Source: an uncultured Clostridium sp.
GTDB lineage: Bacteria; Bacillota; Clostridia; Lachnospirales; Lachnospiraceae
Direction of reading: 5' to 3'
DNA length: 6,908 nt
Assembly (NCBI GenBank): GCA_900551225.1
Contig: URUZ01000337.1
Span: 1-6,908 of the forward strand
The translations under genes and the position numbers were made by a program. The number at the start of each line of letters is the position of its first letter. Position 1 is the first letter of the stretch. Positions 1 through 6,639 of the stretch are shown piece by piece. The notes beneath the pieces were generated by a model, which did not search any database, was not told the DNA's origin, and was given only the letters and a program-made list of their open reading frames with translations.

Positions 1-686
1 CACTCCAGCATCATCTGGTAGCCGGTCTCCGCACCGTGCTCCCCGGACACGGTCTCCAGGCAGCGCAGCCCGTATTCCTCAGCCAGGCTGATAAATGCCC
101 GGTGTTTGCTGAACCTGGGCAGTATCCCCGGAGTCTCCACGCCGCCGAAGTACACGGCCGTGCGGATTCCCCGTTCCGTCAGATACCTGACCAGCAGCTC
201 CACCGCCCCATATACATCGTAGGTCACCCAGTCCGCCCTGTCGGGGAAGAAGTTCATCAGACCTGTAAATACCGCCCTGGAGGTCTGGACCGCCCTCAGA
301 ACCGCGTCCACTTCCTCCCTGCAGAAATTCCCCATAATCACCGCGCCGTCATAAGTCCCGCTCAGGCTGCGCAGCATGCTGTATGGTATATATTTATAGT
401 CCAGCCCCCGCTCCATGCATGCGCCCTCCTGTCCGGTGCGCATGGAAAAATAGTAGGCGTTATCCATCTGGTTGTCAAAGTGGGTGTCCTTGTGTATAAT
501 CAGGATACTCTTCCTTGCCTGGACGGCCTTCTGGCGTTTCAGCTCATACCCCACCTTCTCCGCAGCAGAAAAAATCCTGGTTCTGGTATCCGGGGTAATT
601 TTCAATGTTGTGTCATTCCTCAGTGCGCGCGATACGGTTGTCACCGCTACCCTTGCCTCTGCTGCCACGTCCTCTAATGTCGCCAT
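1..686 (-). CDS. LacI/GalR-family transcriptional regulator, EbgR-like; partial (C-terminus beyond left edge)
   Basis: Translated from the ATG at 686; 228 complete codons are present of an expected 330-340, and the frame is still open at base 1. The N-terminus (MATLEDVAAEARVAVTTVSR) is a LacI-type helix-turn-helix, with the recognition helix at about residues 15-23. It is followed by RNDTTLKITPDTRTRI and a sensor core with two Rossmann-like halves (IIHKD near 63-67, YDGAVIMGN, RGIRTAVYFGG). The segment NDxTLxI...TRxRI and the YYFSMRTGQEGAC stretch resemble E. coli EbgR as I remember it. The usual minor-groove hinge (GYxPNxxAR) is replaced by GYELKRQKAVQAR, and residue 12 is Arg where Gly is usual. 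GGAGGG lies 5 nt before the ATG, which supports this start. Family knowledge: such proteins bind operators as dimers and release on binding a small ligand. Inference: it is the local regulator of the transporter operon and probably of itself, since a shared operator-like motif precedes both. Confidence 0.95.
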   Translation of the reverse strand, partial: MATLEDVAAEARVAVTTVSRALRNDTTLKITPDTRTRIFSAAEKVGYELKRQKAVQARKSILIIHKDTHFDNQMDNAYYFSMRTGQEGACMERGLDYKYIPYSMLRSLSGTYDGAVIMGNFCREEVDAVLRAVQTSRAVFTGLMNFFPDRADWVTYDVYGAVELLVRYLTERGIRTAVYFGGVETPGILPRFSKHRAFISLAEEYGLRCLETVSGEHGAETGYQMMLE

Positions 687-709
687 ATGATCCCTCCAAT
701 TGGGTGCTG

Positions 710-737
710 ATTATATCTTTCCTGCCCGCTATACCAA
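710..737 (-). promoter_or_regulatory. Probable sigma-A promoter of the lacI-type gene
   Basis: Read on the minus strand, TTGGTA (737-732) stands 16 bp before a perfect TATAAT (715-710), which would place the transcription start near 703 and give a leader of under 20 nt. It lies in the 75-bp gap after the uridine-phosphorylase-like gene, so the regulator may have its own promoter in addition to any read-through. The -10 box is exact; the -35 box matches TTGACA at four of six bases and the spacer is one base short. Inferred from sequence only. Confidence 0.6.
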
Positions 738-738
738 T

Positions 739-747
739 TGTACTAAA
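739..747 (-). promoter_or_regulatory. Operator-like dyad before the lacI-type promoter
   Basis: TTTAGTACA on the minus strand (TGTACTAAA on plus) sits one base upstream of the -35 box. In its plus-strand orientation the 13-mer around it, TTGTACTAAATGT, matches TTGTAGTAAACGT inside the main operon promoter at 11 of 13 positions. It also belongs with the three TTTAGTAAA sites further right. Inference: a binding site for the adjacent LacI-type regulator, allowing autoregulation. Confidence 0.45.
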
Positions 748-761
748 TGTTTCCTCACATT

Positions 762-1550
762 TCAATCACAATCTGCCGCTTCCCTGTCCTTCCTGATCAG
801 GATGCGCACCGCCTCCAGCGCGGTCTTGACCGCGCTGTCCGTATCATAGCATTCTGTGTCGGGGAGCCCCATCTCACGCCGGGTCTGGTTGGCCAGCACC
901 AGCAGCACGGACCCTGTGCGCACACGGCGCACACTGCCCACGATGAACAGGGCTGCGGATTCCATCTCGCTGGCCAGGGCGCCGCAGTCCAGCCATGCCC
1001 TCCACTTGTTCTCCAGTTCGTAGGACACAGGCATGGTCTGCGGAGAATGCTGTCCGTAGAAATTGTCTTTGCAGTGAACCACCCCCAGATGGGCCGTTAA
1101 CCCTAAGGCCGCGGCGCTCTCCTTCAGGGCTGTCACCACATCGTAGTCCGCCACCGCCGGATATTCACGGGGCGCGTACTCCCTGGTGGTGCCTTCCGCC
1201 CTGATGGCTCCTGTGGCCACCACCAGTTCCCCGCCGCGCACCTGGGGCTGCATTCCACCCGAAGTGCCCACGCGGACGAATGTATCCGCCCCGCAGTGAA
1301 TCAGCTCCTCCACAGCAATGGACGCCGAAGGCCCCCCGATTCCCGTGGAGGTCACGCTGACCCGCTCCCCGTCCAGAGTCCCTGTGTAGGTTACATACTC
1401 CCGGTTGGAAGCGGTCAGCACCGGATTGTCCAGGTATCTGGCAATTTTCTCGCATCTGCCGGGATCTCCCGGCAGTATCACATAGCGCCCCACATCCCCG
1501 GGGGCTGTGTCAATATGAAATTCTTTTCCCTTTGCATAGACAAGTTCCAT
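762..1550 (-). CDS. udp: Uridine phosphorylase family nucleoside phosphorylase
   Basis: A 262-residue protein of the PNP/UDP phosphorylase family, close to the usual 250-260. The family cleaves a nucleoside with phosphate to a free base and (deoxy)ribose-1-phosphate in the cytoplasm. Visible motifs: phosphate loop GDPGR at 28-32; a second phosphate Arg likely at R50; STGIGGPSASIAVEEL at 68-83, nearly the E. coli Udp sequence; RVGTSGGMQP at 93-102, holding the phosphate Arg and Thr; and EMES at 195-198, the ribose-binding Glu-Met-Glu. The base-recognition loop reads FYGQHSPQ at 164-171: the Gln is kept but the E. coli partner Arg (from FYPGQERY) is not at the matching position, so the exact base preference is uncertain. 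AGAGGAG lies 7 nt before the ATG. It follows the GDPD gene after a 65-nt gap with no convincing terminator, so it is likely co-transcribed. Its presence suggests that the pathway meets a nucleoside or makes ribose-1-phosphate. Assignment to the Udp branch rather than purine nucleoside phosphorylase is good but not certain. Confidence 0.9.
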   Translation of the reverse strand: MELVYAKGKEFHIDTAPGDVGRYVILPGDPGRCEKIARYLDNPVLTASNREYVTYTGTLDGERVSVTSTGIGGPSASIAVEELIHCGADTFVRVGTSGGMQPQVRGGELVVATGAIRAEGTTREYAPREYPAVADYDVVTALKESAAALGLTAHLGVVHCKDNFYGQHSPQTMPVSYELENKWRAWLDCGALASEMESAALFIVGSVRRVRTGSVLLVLANQTRREMGLPDTECYDTDSAVKTALEAVRILIRKDREAADCD

Positions 1551-1615
1551 GTTTGTTCTCCTCTTTTCTGCCCCGGCATCTAAGCGGGCCTTTCGCCGGC
1601 ATTTCCCCCGCGCCG

Positions 1616-2329
1616 TCAGACCCTGTCCTCCTCCGGCCTGTCGCTCTCATACATGTCCACGCCCAGCTCCCTGGCCAGACGCTTCCATTTTTCATCCCGC
1701 AGGATTGCCCCGTCCACATAGAAGCCGGCGTCATGGAGGTCCTTTATCATGGCGGGCGTCATGTTGTAAATGTAGGAAAGGTACACCATCGCGTCCATTT
1801 CCCGCATCAGCTTCACCGGATCTGCCGGCACGAAGGGCACGATCAGCCCAATGGGAAATGCGGGATCAATCTTCTTCAGAGCGTTCAACACCATATAGTC
1901 CGCACCAAATGCAAAGACCCGCTCCCTCATGCCGTACTCCTTAACCAGAGCGGACAGCCGCTCCACAAGCCGGAAGCCATATGGCTGCATATCCATGGGA
2001 ACGCTCTTTAACTCCAGGGCCAGGCAGACGCTGCGTCTGGCAGCCCATCCCAGCACCTCCTTAAAGGAATTCACAGGAAGAAGCTTCTGCAGCTCATCCA
2101 GGGTATGCTGGTGGACATAGCCGGACAGGCTGCATTTCCCGCTTAGCTCCGTGTCATGGTAGACCACAATCTCCCCGTCCTTTGTGAGCTGCAGGTCAAT
2201 CTCCAGATAGTCCGCTCCCCGCCGCAGTCCCTCCTTCATGGCGGGGATGGTATTCTCAAAATGCTCGCACACGCAGCCCCTGTGCCCTCCGATCAGCAGG
2301 TGGTCCCTGTCCTCAATAAAATGTTTCAT
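1616..2329 (-). CDS. Glycerophosphodiester phosphodiesterase (GDPD family), cytoplasmic
   Basis: A 237-residue GDPD-family TIM-barrel enzyme of normal single-domain length, with no signal peptide or membrane segment. It would hydrolyse a phosphodiester such as glycerophosphocholine to glycerol-3-phosphate plus alcohol, usually with a divalent metal. Seen in sequence: GGHRG at 14-18 (catalytic His16, Arg17), FENT at 24-27, YLEIDLQLTKDGEIVVYHD at 41-59 (metal ligands Glu43 and Asp45, second catalytic His58), and LELK at 105-108 (Glu106, Lys108). The C-terminal strand carries GVDMYESDRP, the counterpart of the usual GVDGIxTDxP, while the common W-T-V-N motif is replaced by FYVDGAIL. Its ATG overlaps the ATPase stop as ATGA, and no strong ribosome binding site is seen just upstream, so translation is probably coupled to the transporter. 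The order binding protein, permease, permease, ATPase, GDPD equals E. coli ugpBAECQ, so a UgpQ-like role is likely. Related GDPDs also split sugar phosphodiesters, so the substrate remains open. Confidence 0.93.
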   Translation of the reverse strand: MKHFIEDRDHLLIGGHRGCVCEHFENTIPAMKEGLRRGADYLEIDLQLTKDGEIVVYHDTELSGKCSLSGYVHQHTLDELQKLLPVNSFKEVLGWAARRSVCLALELKSVPMDMQPYGFRLVERLSALVKEYGMRERVFAFGADYMVLNALKKIDPAFPIGLIVPFVPADPVKLMREMDAMVYLSYIYNMTPAMIKDLHDAGFYVDGAILRDEKWKRLARELGVDMYESDRPEEDRV

Positions 2330-3432
2330 AGCAGCACATTCACCCCTGTCTCACTGTCAAACACATTGATGTGGTCAGTCAGCAGAATGCCCATCTCCCC
2401 CTTTTCGGAGGCAAGGGTTCTGTAGGTCTCATAAAGCGTGGTATTCTCCTCAGAGATGCGCACCAGGTTCTCTCCCACCTGTGCCTGTACCAGCAGCTCC
2501 TTGCCCAGGTTCTCCACCATCTGCACCCTCAGGCGGACGGCTCCCGGCTCCCCGGCCCCGGCTGTGCGCAGCTGATGGGAACGGACGCCGATCTTCACAT
2601 TCCGGCCCAGATATCCCGCCAGGATTTCCCTCTTGGATTCCGGCGCGGGTATCGTCTGCCCGGCCACCAGGAAACAGACTCCGCCGTCCTGGTCCTCCAG
2701 CCTGGCGTCAATGAAATTCATAGGCGGATTCCCCATGAAATTGGCCACAAACAGGTTCACCGGGTGCTGGTACAGCTGGAAGGGGGTGTCAAACTGCTGG
2801 ATGCGGCCATTGTCCAGAATGGCGATGCGGTCCGCTATGGCCATGGCCTCCTCCTGGTCGTGGGTCACGATAATGGAGGTGATGCGGGTCTCCGCCTGAA
2901 GCTTCTTGATGACCTCGCGGATCTCGATCTTAAGCCTGGCGTCCAGGTTGGACATGGGCTCGTCGAACAGCAGGATCTTCGGCTCTTTCACCATGGCGCG
3001 GCACATGGCCACGCGCTGCTGCTGGCCGCCGGAGAGCTGGGTTGGCCTGCGGTCCAGGAGATGTTCGATCTGAAGCTTGGCGGCCATCTGCCTGGCCCGT
3101 TTATACCGTTCCTCCTTAGCCACTTTCTTCTGCTTAAGGGGAAATGCAATGTTGTCAATCACCTTCAGGTGGGGATACAGGGCATAGGACTGGAATACCA
3201 TGCCAATATTGCGCTCCTTTGGCGCCTTGCTGGTAATGTCCGTCCCGTCGGAGCAGATGGTCCCGTCCGTGGGGTCCAAAAGCCCGGCCAGGCAGTTTAA
3301 GGTGGTGGACTTCCCGCAGCCCGAAGGGCCTAACAGGGCGATAAATTCCCCGTCCCTGATCTCCATGTTGATACCGTCCAGGGCGGTCACACCCCCTTCA
3401 AATTCCATTTTCAGGTTTTCTATCTTAATCAT
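2326..3432 (-). CDS. ABC transporter ATP-binding protein, UgpC/MalK/MsmX type
   Basis: A 368-residue ATPase of the carbohydrate-uptake (CUT1) class that powers the two neighbouring permeases from the cytoplasmic face. The nucleotide-binding domain is complete: Walker A GPSGCGKST at 35-43, Q-loop Gln81 in QSYALYPH, signature LSGGQQQR at 133-140, Walker B ILLFDEP at 153-159, D-loop SNLD at 161-164 and switch His191. From about residue 235 comes a TOBE/OB-fold regulatory domain (GNPPMNFI..., IGVRSHQL, VQMVENLGKELLVQ), as in MalK and UgpC. AAGGAGT lies 9 nt before the ATG, inside the end of the upstream permease gene; the two genes are 4 nt apart. The stop overlaps the GDPD start. Many Firmicutes share one MsmX-like ATPase among several importers, so a dedicated copy inside the operon is worth noting. 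Substrate cannot be read from this subunit. Confidence 0.97.
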   Translation of the reverse strand: MIKIENLKMEFEGGVTALDGINMEIRDGEFIALLGPSGCGKSTTLNCLAGLLDPTDGTICSDGTDITSKAPKERNIGMVFQSYALYPHLKVIDNIAFPLKQKKVAKEERYKRARQMAAKLQIEHLLDRRPTQLSGGQQQRVAMCRAMVKEPKILLFDEPMSNLDARLKIEIREVIKKLQAETRITSIIVTHDQEEAMAIADRIAILDNGRIQQFDTPFQLYQHPVNLFVANFMGNPPMNFIDARLEDQDGGVCFLVAGQTIPAPESKREILAGYLGRNVKIGVRSHQLRTAGAGEPGAVRLRVQMVENLGKELLVQAQVGENLVRISEENTTLYETYRTLASEKGEMGILLTDHINVFDSETGVNVLL

Positions 3433-3436
3433 CTGC

Positions 3437-4279
3437 TTATACTCCTTTTCCGCTGGCGATATTGCCTTCCATCAGGGACCTCTGTGAGATCAGGAAGAAC
3501 ACGATAACCGGTAACATATAGACCAAGGCCATGGCCGCAAACACCCCGTAGCTGGCAATCATCTGCTCATTGCTGGACAGGGACCGCAGATAGGTGGCGA
3601 ACACCGGCGTCTTGGAGTTGAAGATCAGGGTATTGAACAGGATGTAGTTGGACCATGCGCTCAGAAAAGAGAACACGGAGATGGAGGCAATGCCCGGCTT
3701 CACCAGGTAGATAATCACCTGGAAAAAGGCACTGGCCCTGCTGCACCCATCCACAAGGGTGGAATTCTCAATATCCCTTGGAATCCCGTCAAAAAAGTTC
3801 TTGATAATAAATGAGGACCCCGGAATCCGGAAGGCGATGGCCACCAGGAGCACGCCCAGCATGCTGTTGGCCAGCTTCAGCTCCACCAGCACGTAGAGTA
3901 CGCCGATGAGCAGCAGCAGGTGCGGGAACATGCGCAGCACCAGAAGGGCGTACTGGATGAATCTGCGCCCTCTAAACTCCAGTCTGGAGATGGCATACCC
4001 CGACAGGCAGCTGATCACCACCTCCGACAGGGTAACCACCACAGTGAAGAAGATGGAGTTGGCCAGGGCCTTGCCCACGGGGGCGATTTTGGTCTGCTTC
4101 AGCTCCATACCCTTGTACAGGAACTGGAAATTCCCCAATGTAAATTGTCCTGCCTCGTCAAAAAATGCCATTTTGAAAAAAGAGCCGTAGATCAGCAGGA
4201 TGGGCACTGTGATGGCCAGCATCACCAGTATGGCGGCCCGCTGATTCTTCTTTTCATGTCGGTTCAGTGTTTGTTTCAT
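3437..4279 (-). CDS. ABC transporter permease, MalG/UgpE type (CUT1)
   Basis: A 280-residue inner membrane protein with about six hydrophobic segments (roughly 15-36, 72-95, 108-132, 138-160, 188-215, 247-267), typical of the second permease of CUT1 importers. The cytoplasmic coupling loop that docks to the ATPase is at 166-197 (IPRDIENSTLVDGCSRASAFF...KPGI). The D-G core is kept, but the usual Glu-Ala-Ala is Glu-Asn-Ser. Segment SVFSFLSAWSNYILFNTL near 201-218 matches the conserved FxxxWNxF/Y region. GGAGG sits 7 nt before the ATG. The gene starts 15 nt after the upstream permease stop and ends 4 nt before the ATPase start, so it is inside one operon. It pairs with the first permease to form the channel; its substrate specificity is not visible. 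Confidence 0.95.
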   Translation of the reverse strand: MKQTLNRHEKKNQRAAILVMLAITVPILLIYGSFFKMAFFDEAGQFTLGNFQFLYKGMELKQTKIAPVGKALANSIFFTVVVTLSEVVISCLSGYAISRLEFRGRRFIQYALLVLRMFPHLLLLIGVLYVLVELKLANSMLGVLLVAIAFRIPGSSFIIKNFFDGIPRDIENSTLVDGCSRASAFFQVIIYLVKPGIASISVFSFLSAWSNYILFNTLIFNSKTPVFATYLRSLSSNEQMIASYGVFAAMALVYMLPVIVFFLISQRSLMEGNIASGKGV

Positions 4280-4294
4280 TGCGTTTCCTCCCCC

Positions 4295-5176
4295 CTAACC
4301 CTGATCCCGCTGGTTCATGACCTTGTTGACCAGCAGCATCAGCACCAGAACCACTACAATCAGCAGCATGGAAATGGCCGCGCCGTAACCGTACTGCTGG
4401 TCCCGGAACGCCTTGTGGTATGCGCTGAGCGCCCAGACCTCGGTCTTGATACCAGGGCCTCCGTCTGTGATCAGCATAATGGTTACATAGTTGGTCAGCA
4501 GCCCCAGCGTCTCCCACAGGGTGATAAACTGGATGTGGTAGCGGATGTTGGGCAGAATGATGCTCTTCACAATCTCCCACTCGCTGGCCCCGTCCACCCT
4601 GGCCGCCTTAAACTGATTCTCCGGTATGCTCTTGATGGCGCTGGAGAAAATCGTGGTTCCATAGGCAAAACTGACCATCACCGTGGCAAAGAGAATGATC
4701 TGGAAGGGATACATGGCAATCCAGTTGAGGGCCACGCTTCCGGTGAGGGCTGTATAAATCTTGTTCACCAGTCCGGCGTCCCCGGCCTCCAGCAGCCAGA
4801 TCCAAAGTACGGAATAGACCACTGCCGGAGTAATCATGGGGATCATCAGAAATGCCTTAAACGTGCCTGCTGTCCGCTCGCTTTTGATAAAATATGTAGT
4901 CATGACTGCGAAAAACAGATCCAGCACCACTGTGCCTATAATCGCAGCCGCCACAAACAGCACCGTATTTCTCACAATTGTCAGGGTATTGGGATCTCTG
5001 AAGATCTTGGAATAGTTTTTCAGCCCTGTAAAATGCCACTGGAATGCGGAGTTTAAATCAGTGAACGACATGGCCACCGTGATAAATGCAGGCAGTACGT
5101 AAAACACTGCCACCAATATGAGAAACGGGCTTAAAAACGCATATGCCTGCCCATTTTTATACTTCTTCTTGTTCAT
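4295..5176 (-). CDS. ABC transporter permease, MalF/UgpA type (CUT1)
   Basis: A membrane permease of 293 residues from the start chosen here (295 from the alternative ATG at 5182). About six hydrophobic segments are visible, at roughly 17-38, 70-95, 108-132, 158-180, 205-235 and 265-287 in the longer numbering. The coupling loop is SIPENQFKAARVDGASEWEIVKSIILPNI (about 185-213), an EAA motif in the form KAA...DG. TDGGPGIKTEVWALSAY near 239-255 is the conserved stretch typical of UgpA/MalF-like permeases. The start at 5176 (MNKKKYKN) is preferred because GGAGG at 5189-5185 lies 8 nt from it but only 2 nt from the ATG at 5182. The gene follows the binding protein after about 76 nt that hold a copy of the 51-nt repeated element, and this spacing may allow separate control of permease translation. 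The family is clear; the transported compound is inferred only from neighbours. Confidence 0.95.
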   Translation of the reverse strand: MNKKKYKNGQAYAFLSPFLILVAVFYVLPAFITVAMSFTDLNSAFQWHFTGLKNYSKIFRDPNTLTIVRNTVLFVAAAIIGTVVLDLFFAVMTTYFIKSERTAGTFKAFLMIPMITPAVVYSVLWIWLLEAGDAGLVNKIYTALTGSVALNWIAMYPFQIILFATVMVSFAYGTTIFSSAIKSIPENQFKAARVDGASEWEIVKSIILPNIRYHIQFITLWETLGLLTNYVTIMLITDGGPGIKTEVWALSAYHKAFRDQQYGYGAAISMLLIVVVLVLMLLVNKVMNQRDQG

Positions 5177-5201
5177 GCTCATTTCCTCCTTGTTATGAGC
5201 A
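5176..5201 (-). promoter_or_regulatory. Inverted repeat placing the permease ribosome binding site in a hairpin loop
   Basis: On the minus strand TGCTCAT (5201-5195) pairs perfectly with ATGAGCA (5182-5176). The 12-nt loop between them, AACAAGGAGGAA, contains the Shine-Dalgarno sequence. One candidate start codon (5182) lies in the 3' arm and the preferred one (5176) begins at the end of that arm. The arm TGCTCAT shares bases with the GTGC arm of the neighbouring 51-nt element, so both stems cannot form at once. Pairing was read by eye; no folding energy was computed. Confidence 0.5.
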
Positions 5202-5232
5202 CCTGACAGCCCTGCCGGGGCCGCTTACGTGC
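5182..5232 (-). repeat. 51-nt intergenic element, copy 1 (before first permease)
   Basis: It shares 36 identical positions with copy 2 at 6640-6690. The first 15 nt (GCACGTAAGCGGCCC, 5232-5218) and last 21 nt (starting GTGCTCATAAC and ending in the GGAGG region, 5202-5182) are identical. The middle 15 nt match at only 4 positions but have the same length. Possible RNA fold: outer stem GCAC/GTGC (5232-5229 with 5202-5199) around an inner hairpin GCGGCCC/GGGCTGT with loop CGGCA (two G-U pairs). It ends on the ribosome binding site of the permease gene. I do not recognise it as a named riboswitch. A cis-acting RNA that modulates translation or mRNA processing is the leading inference. Confidence 0.6.
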
Positions 5233-5252
5233 GATACCTTTCACGTTTTACG

Positions 5253-6635
5253 TCATTTTTGTACCAGTCCGTCTATATTCAGCTCCGCCTGGGCCTTGGC
5301 ATTGTCAAAGGACTCCTGGGGAGTGGTCTGGCCCAGCTCCAGAGTCACTATCTCAGTGAACAGGTAACCTCTCAGCGTGGTCTGTCCCTCAATAGCCGGA
5401 GGTGTGATGGCGTAATCCGTCATGTAGGTCACGTCAGCCAGCAGGGGGTGGCTTGTGATCTGCGGGTCCTCGTTAGCCTTCTTCACAGAGGACAGGGTGT
5501 AGATGGTGGACGCGTGTCTGGCCATCATATCCGTGGAACCGCTGACCATTTCCCGCACAATGTCCTTGCAGATCTCCGGATATTTGGTATCAGCGCTGAT
5601 GGCGATGGTCTGGGGCGCCGCAATGGCAAAGGGCTGGGAGGCGGCATCCGCGGCGGGGAACAGCACAAAGGCTTCCTGCCCTGCAAATTCCTCGGTTGAA
5701 AGGCCTGCGGCCTGTGCCACATATGTGGCGGAGAACATGGGACCATAGTAGGCAAATGCCTCGCCGGTTCCCACCATCTTGTTGATGGTATCCCATCCCA
5801 GCTGGTTTAAGTTGTCAGGCGTGATCTTTCTCACCTGGGCATTGTCATAAATATACTGGAAGAACTTCATGATCCCCTGGCTGTCAAACACCAGCTGGTT
5901 CTGCTCATTGTAATAGGAGCCGCCCAGGGCGTTCACAATGTCATAGAAATCGTTGCCTGCGCTGGGGCGGTGGACCATACCGTATTTCGCTCCGCCCTTT
6001 TCCACCACTTCCTGGCAGATCTCGGTAAAGTCATCAAACAGCACTTCCTTGCTGCGGATCTTCTCAGGAAGGGCCTCCACCTCCTCATCGGTCCAGCCGA
6101 TCTTCTTCAGATCTTCTTTATTATAGTATATGACCCTGAAGGGCATGTCCATGGGAACGGCATAAGCCTTCCCGTCCACCATACAGGCATTGAAGGCGCC
6201 GTCCACGAATTCATCGGTCATCAGATCCGTCACGTCCATCACAACCCCGGCGTCCGCATATCCGGCAATATCCGCGTCACAGGAGAAGATGTCCGGGGCG
6301 TCCCCGCTCTTGTGGGCGAACACAATATTGTTGTGGTAGTCCGTCCAGTCGATCTGCTGATAGTCTGTCTCAAACCGGATCTCAATGTTCCTGCCCTCTG
6401 CCGCATACTTTTCGTTGAGCCGGTTCCCCGCCTCGATCACAGCCTCGGGGATGGTGACGTAATCCTTGTTGTGGGCCAGCTTGATGGTCACCACCTCTTT
6501 CTCCGTGCCTGCTGCCTGGCTTCCAGCTGCCTCGGAGCCGGCTGACTGGGCAGCTTGCTCAGTGCCTCCGCAGCCTGCCAGCAGGCCGGCTGCCATGGCG
6601 GTACACATCAGTGCGCTTAACATTTTCTTTTTCAT
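5253..6635 (-). CDS. ABC transporter solute-binding lipoprotein, UgpB/MalE family
   Basis: A 460-residue extracytoplasmic binding protein (COG1653-like). The N-terminus has lysines 2-4, a hydrophobic stretch and the lipobox LAGC with Cys22, so the mature protein should be lipid-anchored to the outer face of the membrane. Residues 23-46 form an Ala/Ser/Gly/Glu-rich tether. The folded part starts at about 47 (VVTIKLAHNKD). It carries family hallmarks: SGDAPDIFSCDAD, the VDGKAYAVPMDMPFRVIYYNKEDLKKIGWT segment, WDTINKMVGTGEAFAYYGP, and a C-terminal region that ends in SFDNAKAQAELNIDGLVQK. GGAGG lies 7 nt before the ATG, which fixes the start. It is the first gene after the strong promoter, as expected for the most abundant transporter part, and the 76-nt gap after it sets it apart from the tightly packed genes downstream. 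The position matches UgpB of ugpBAECQ, but the pocket residues cannot be assigned by eye, so a sugar or a phosphodiester remains possible. Confidence 0.96.
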   Translation of the reverse strand: MKKKMLSALMCTAMAAGLLAGCGGTEQAAQSAGSEAAGSQAAGTEKEVVTIKLAHNKDYVTIPEAVIEAGNRLNEKYAAEGRNIEIRFETDYQQIDWTDYHNNIVFAHKSGDAPDIFSCDADIAGYADAGVVMDVTDLMTDEFVDGAFNACMVDGKAYAVPMDMPFRVIYYNKEDLKKIGWTDEEVEALPEKIRSKEVLFDDFTEICQEVVEKGGAKYGMVHRPSAGNDFYDIVNALGGSYYNEQNQLVFDSQGIMKFFQYIYDNAQVRKITPDNLNQLGWDTINKMVGTGEAFAYYGPMFSATYVAQAAGLSTEEFAGQEAFVLFPAADAASQPFAIAAPQTIAISADTKYPEICKDIVREMVSGSTDMMARHASTIYTLSSVKKANEDPQITSHPLLADVTYMTDYAITPPAIEGQTTLRGYLFTEIVTLELGQTTPQESFDNAKAQAELNIDGLVQK

Positions 6636-6639
6636 TCTT

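Noticed and set aside
36..677. Plus-strand open frame of 213 codons opposite the lacI-type gene
   Set aside because: The minus-strand frame encodes a clear LacI-type helix-turn-helix and sensor core with a good ribosome binding site; the plus frame shows nothing recognisable.
696..740. CCAATTGG palindrome at 696-703 and a second CCAATTG near 734-740 as operators of the lacI-type gene
   Set aside because: Short, at promoter and ribosome binding site positions that already explain part of the bases, and not repeated at the main operon promoter.
1551..1615. Possible terminator between the GDPD and udp genes
   Set aside because: Only short imperfect GC stems of 4-5 bp (for example GCCC with GGGC) and no U-run; read-through is more likely.
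2371..3300. Plus-strand open frame of 309 codons opposite the ATPase gene
   Set aside because: Complement of conserved ATPase codons (Walker and signature motifs on the other strand); no family features of its own.
3920..5056. Plus-strand open frame of 378 codons opposite the two permease genes
   Set aside because: Its translation is rich in His, Gln and Gly with no recognisable domain, it has no good ribosome binding site, and it lies opposite well-supported genes; it is a compositional shadow.
5970..6545. Plus-strand open frame of 191 codons opposite the binding-protein gene
   Set aside because: Antisense to a complete lipoprotein gene, with no domain or start signal.
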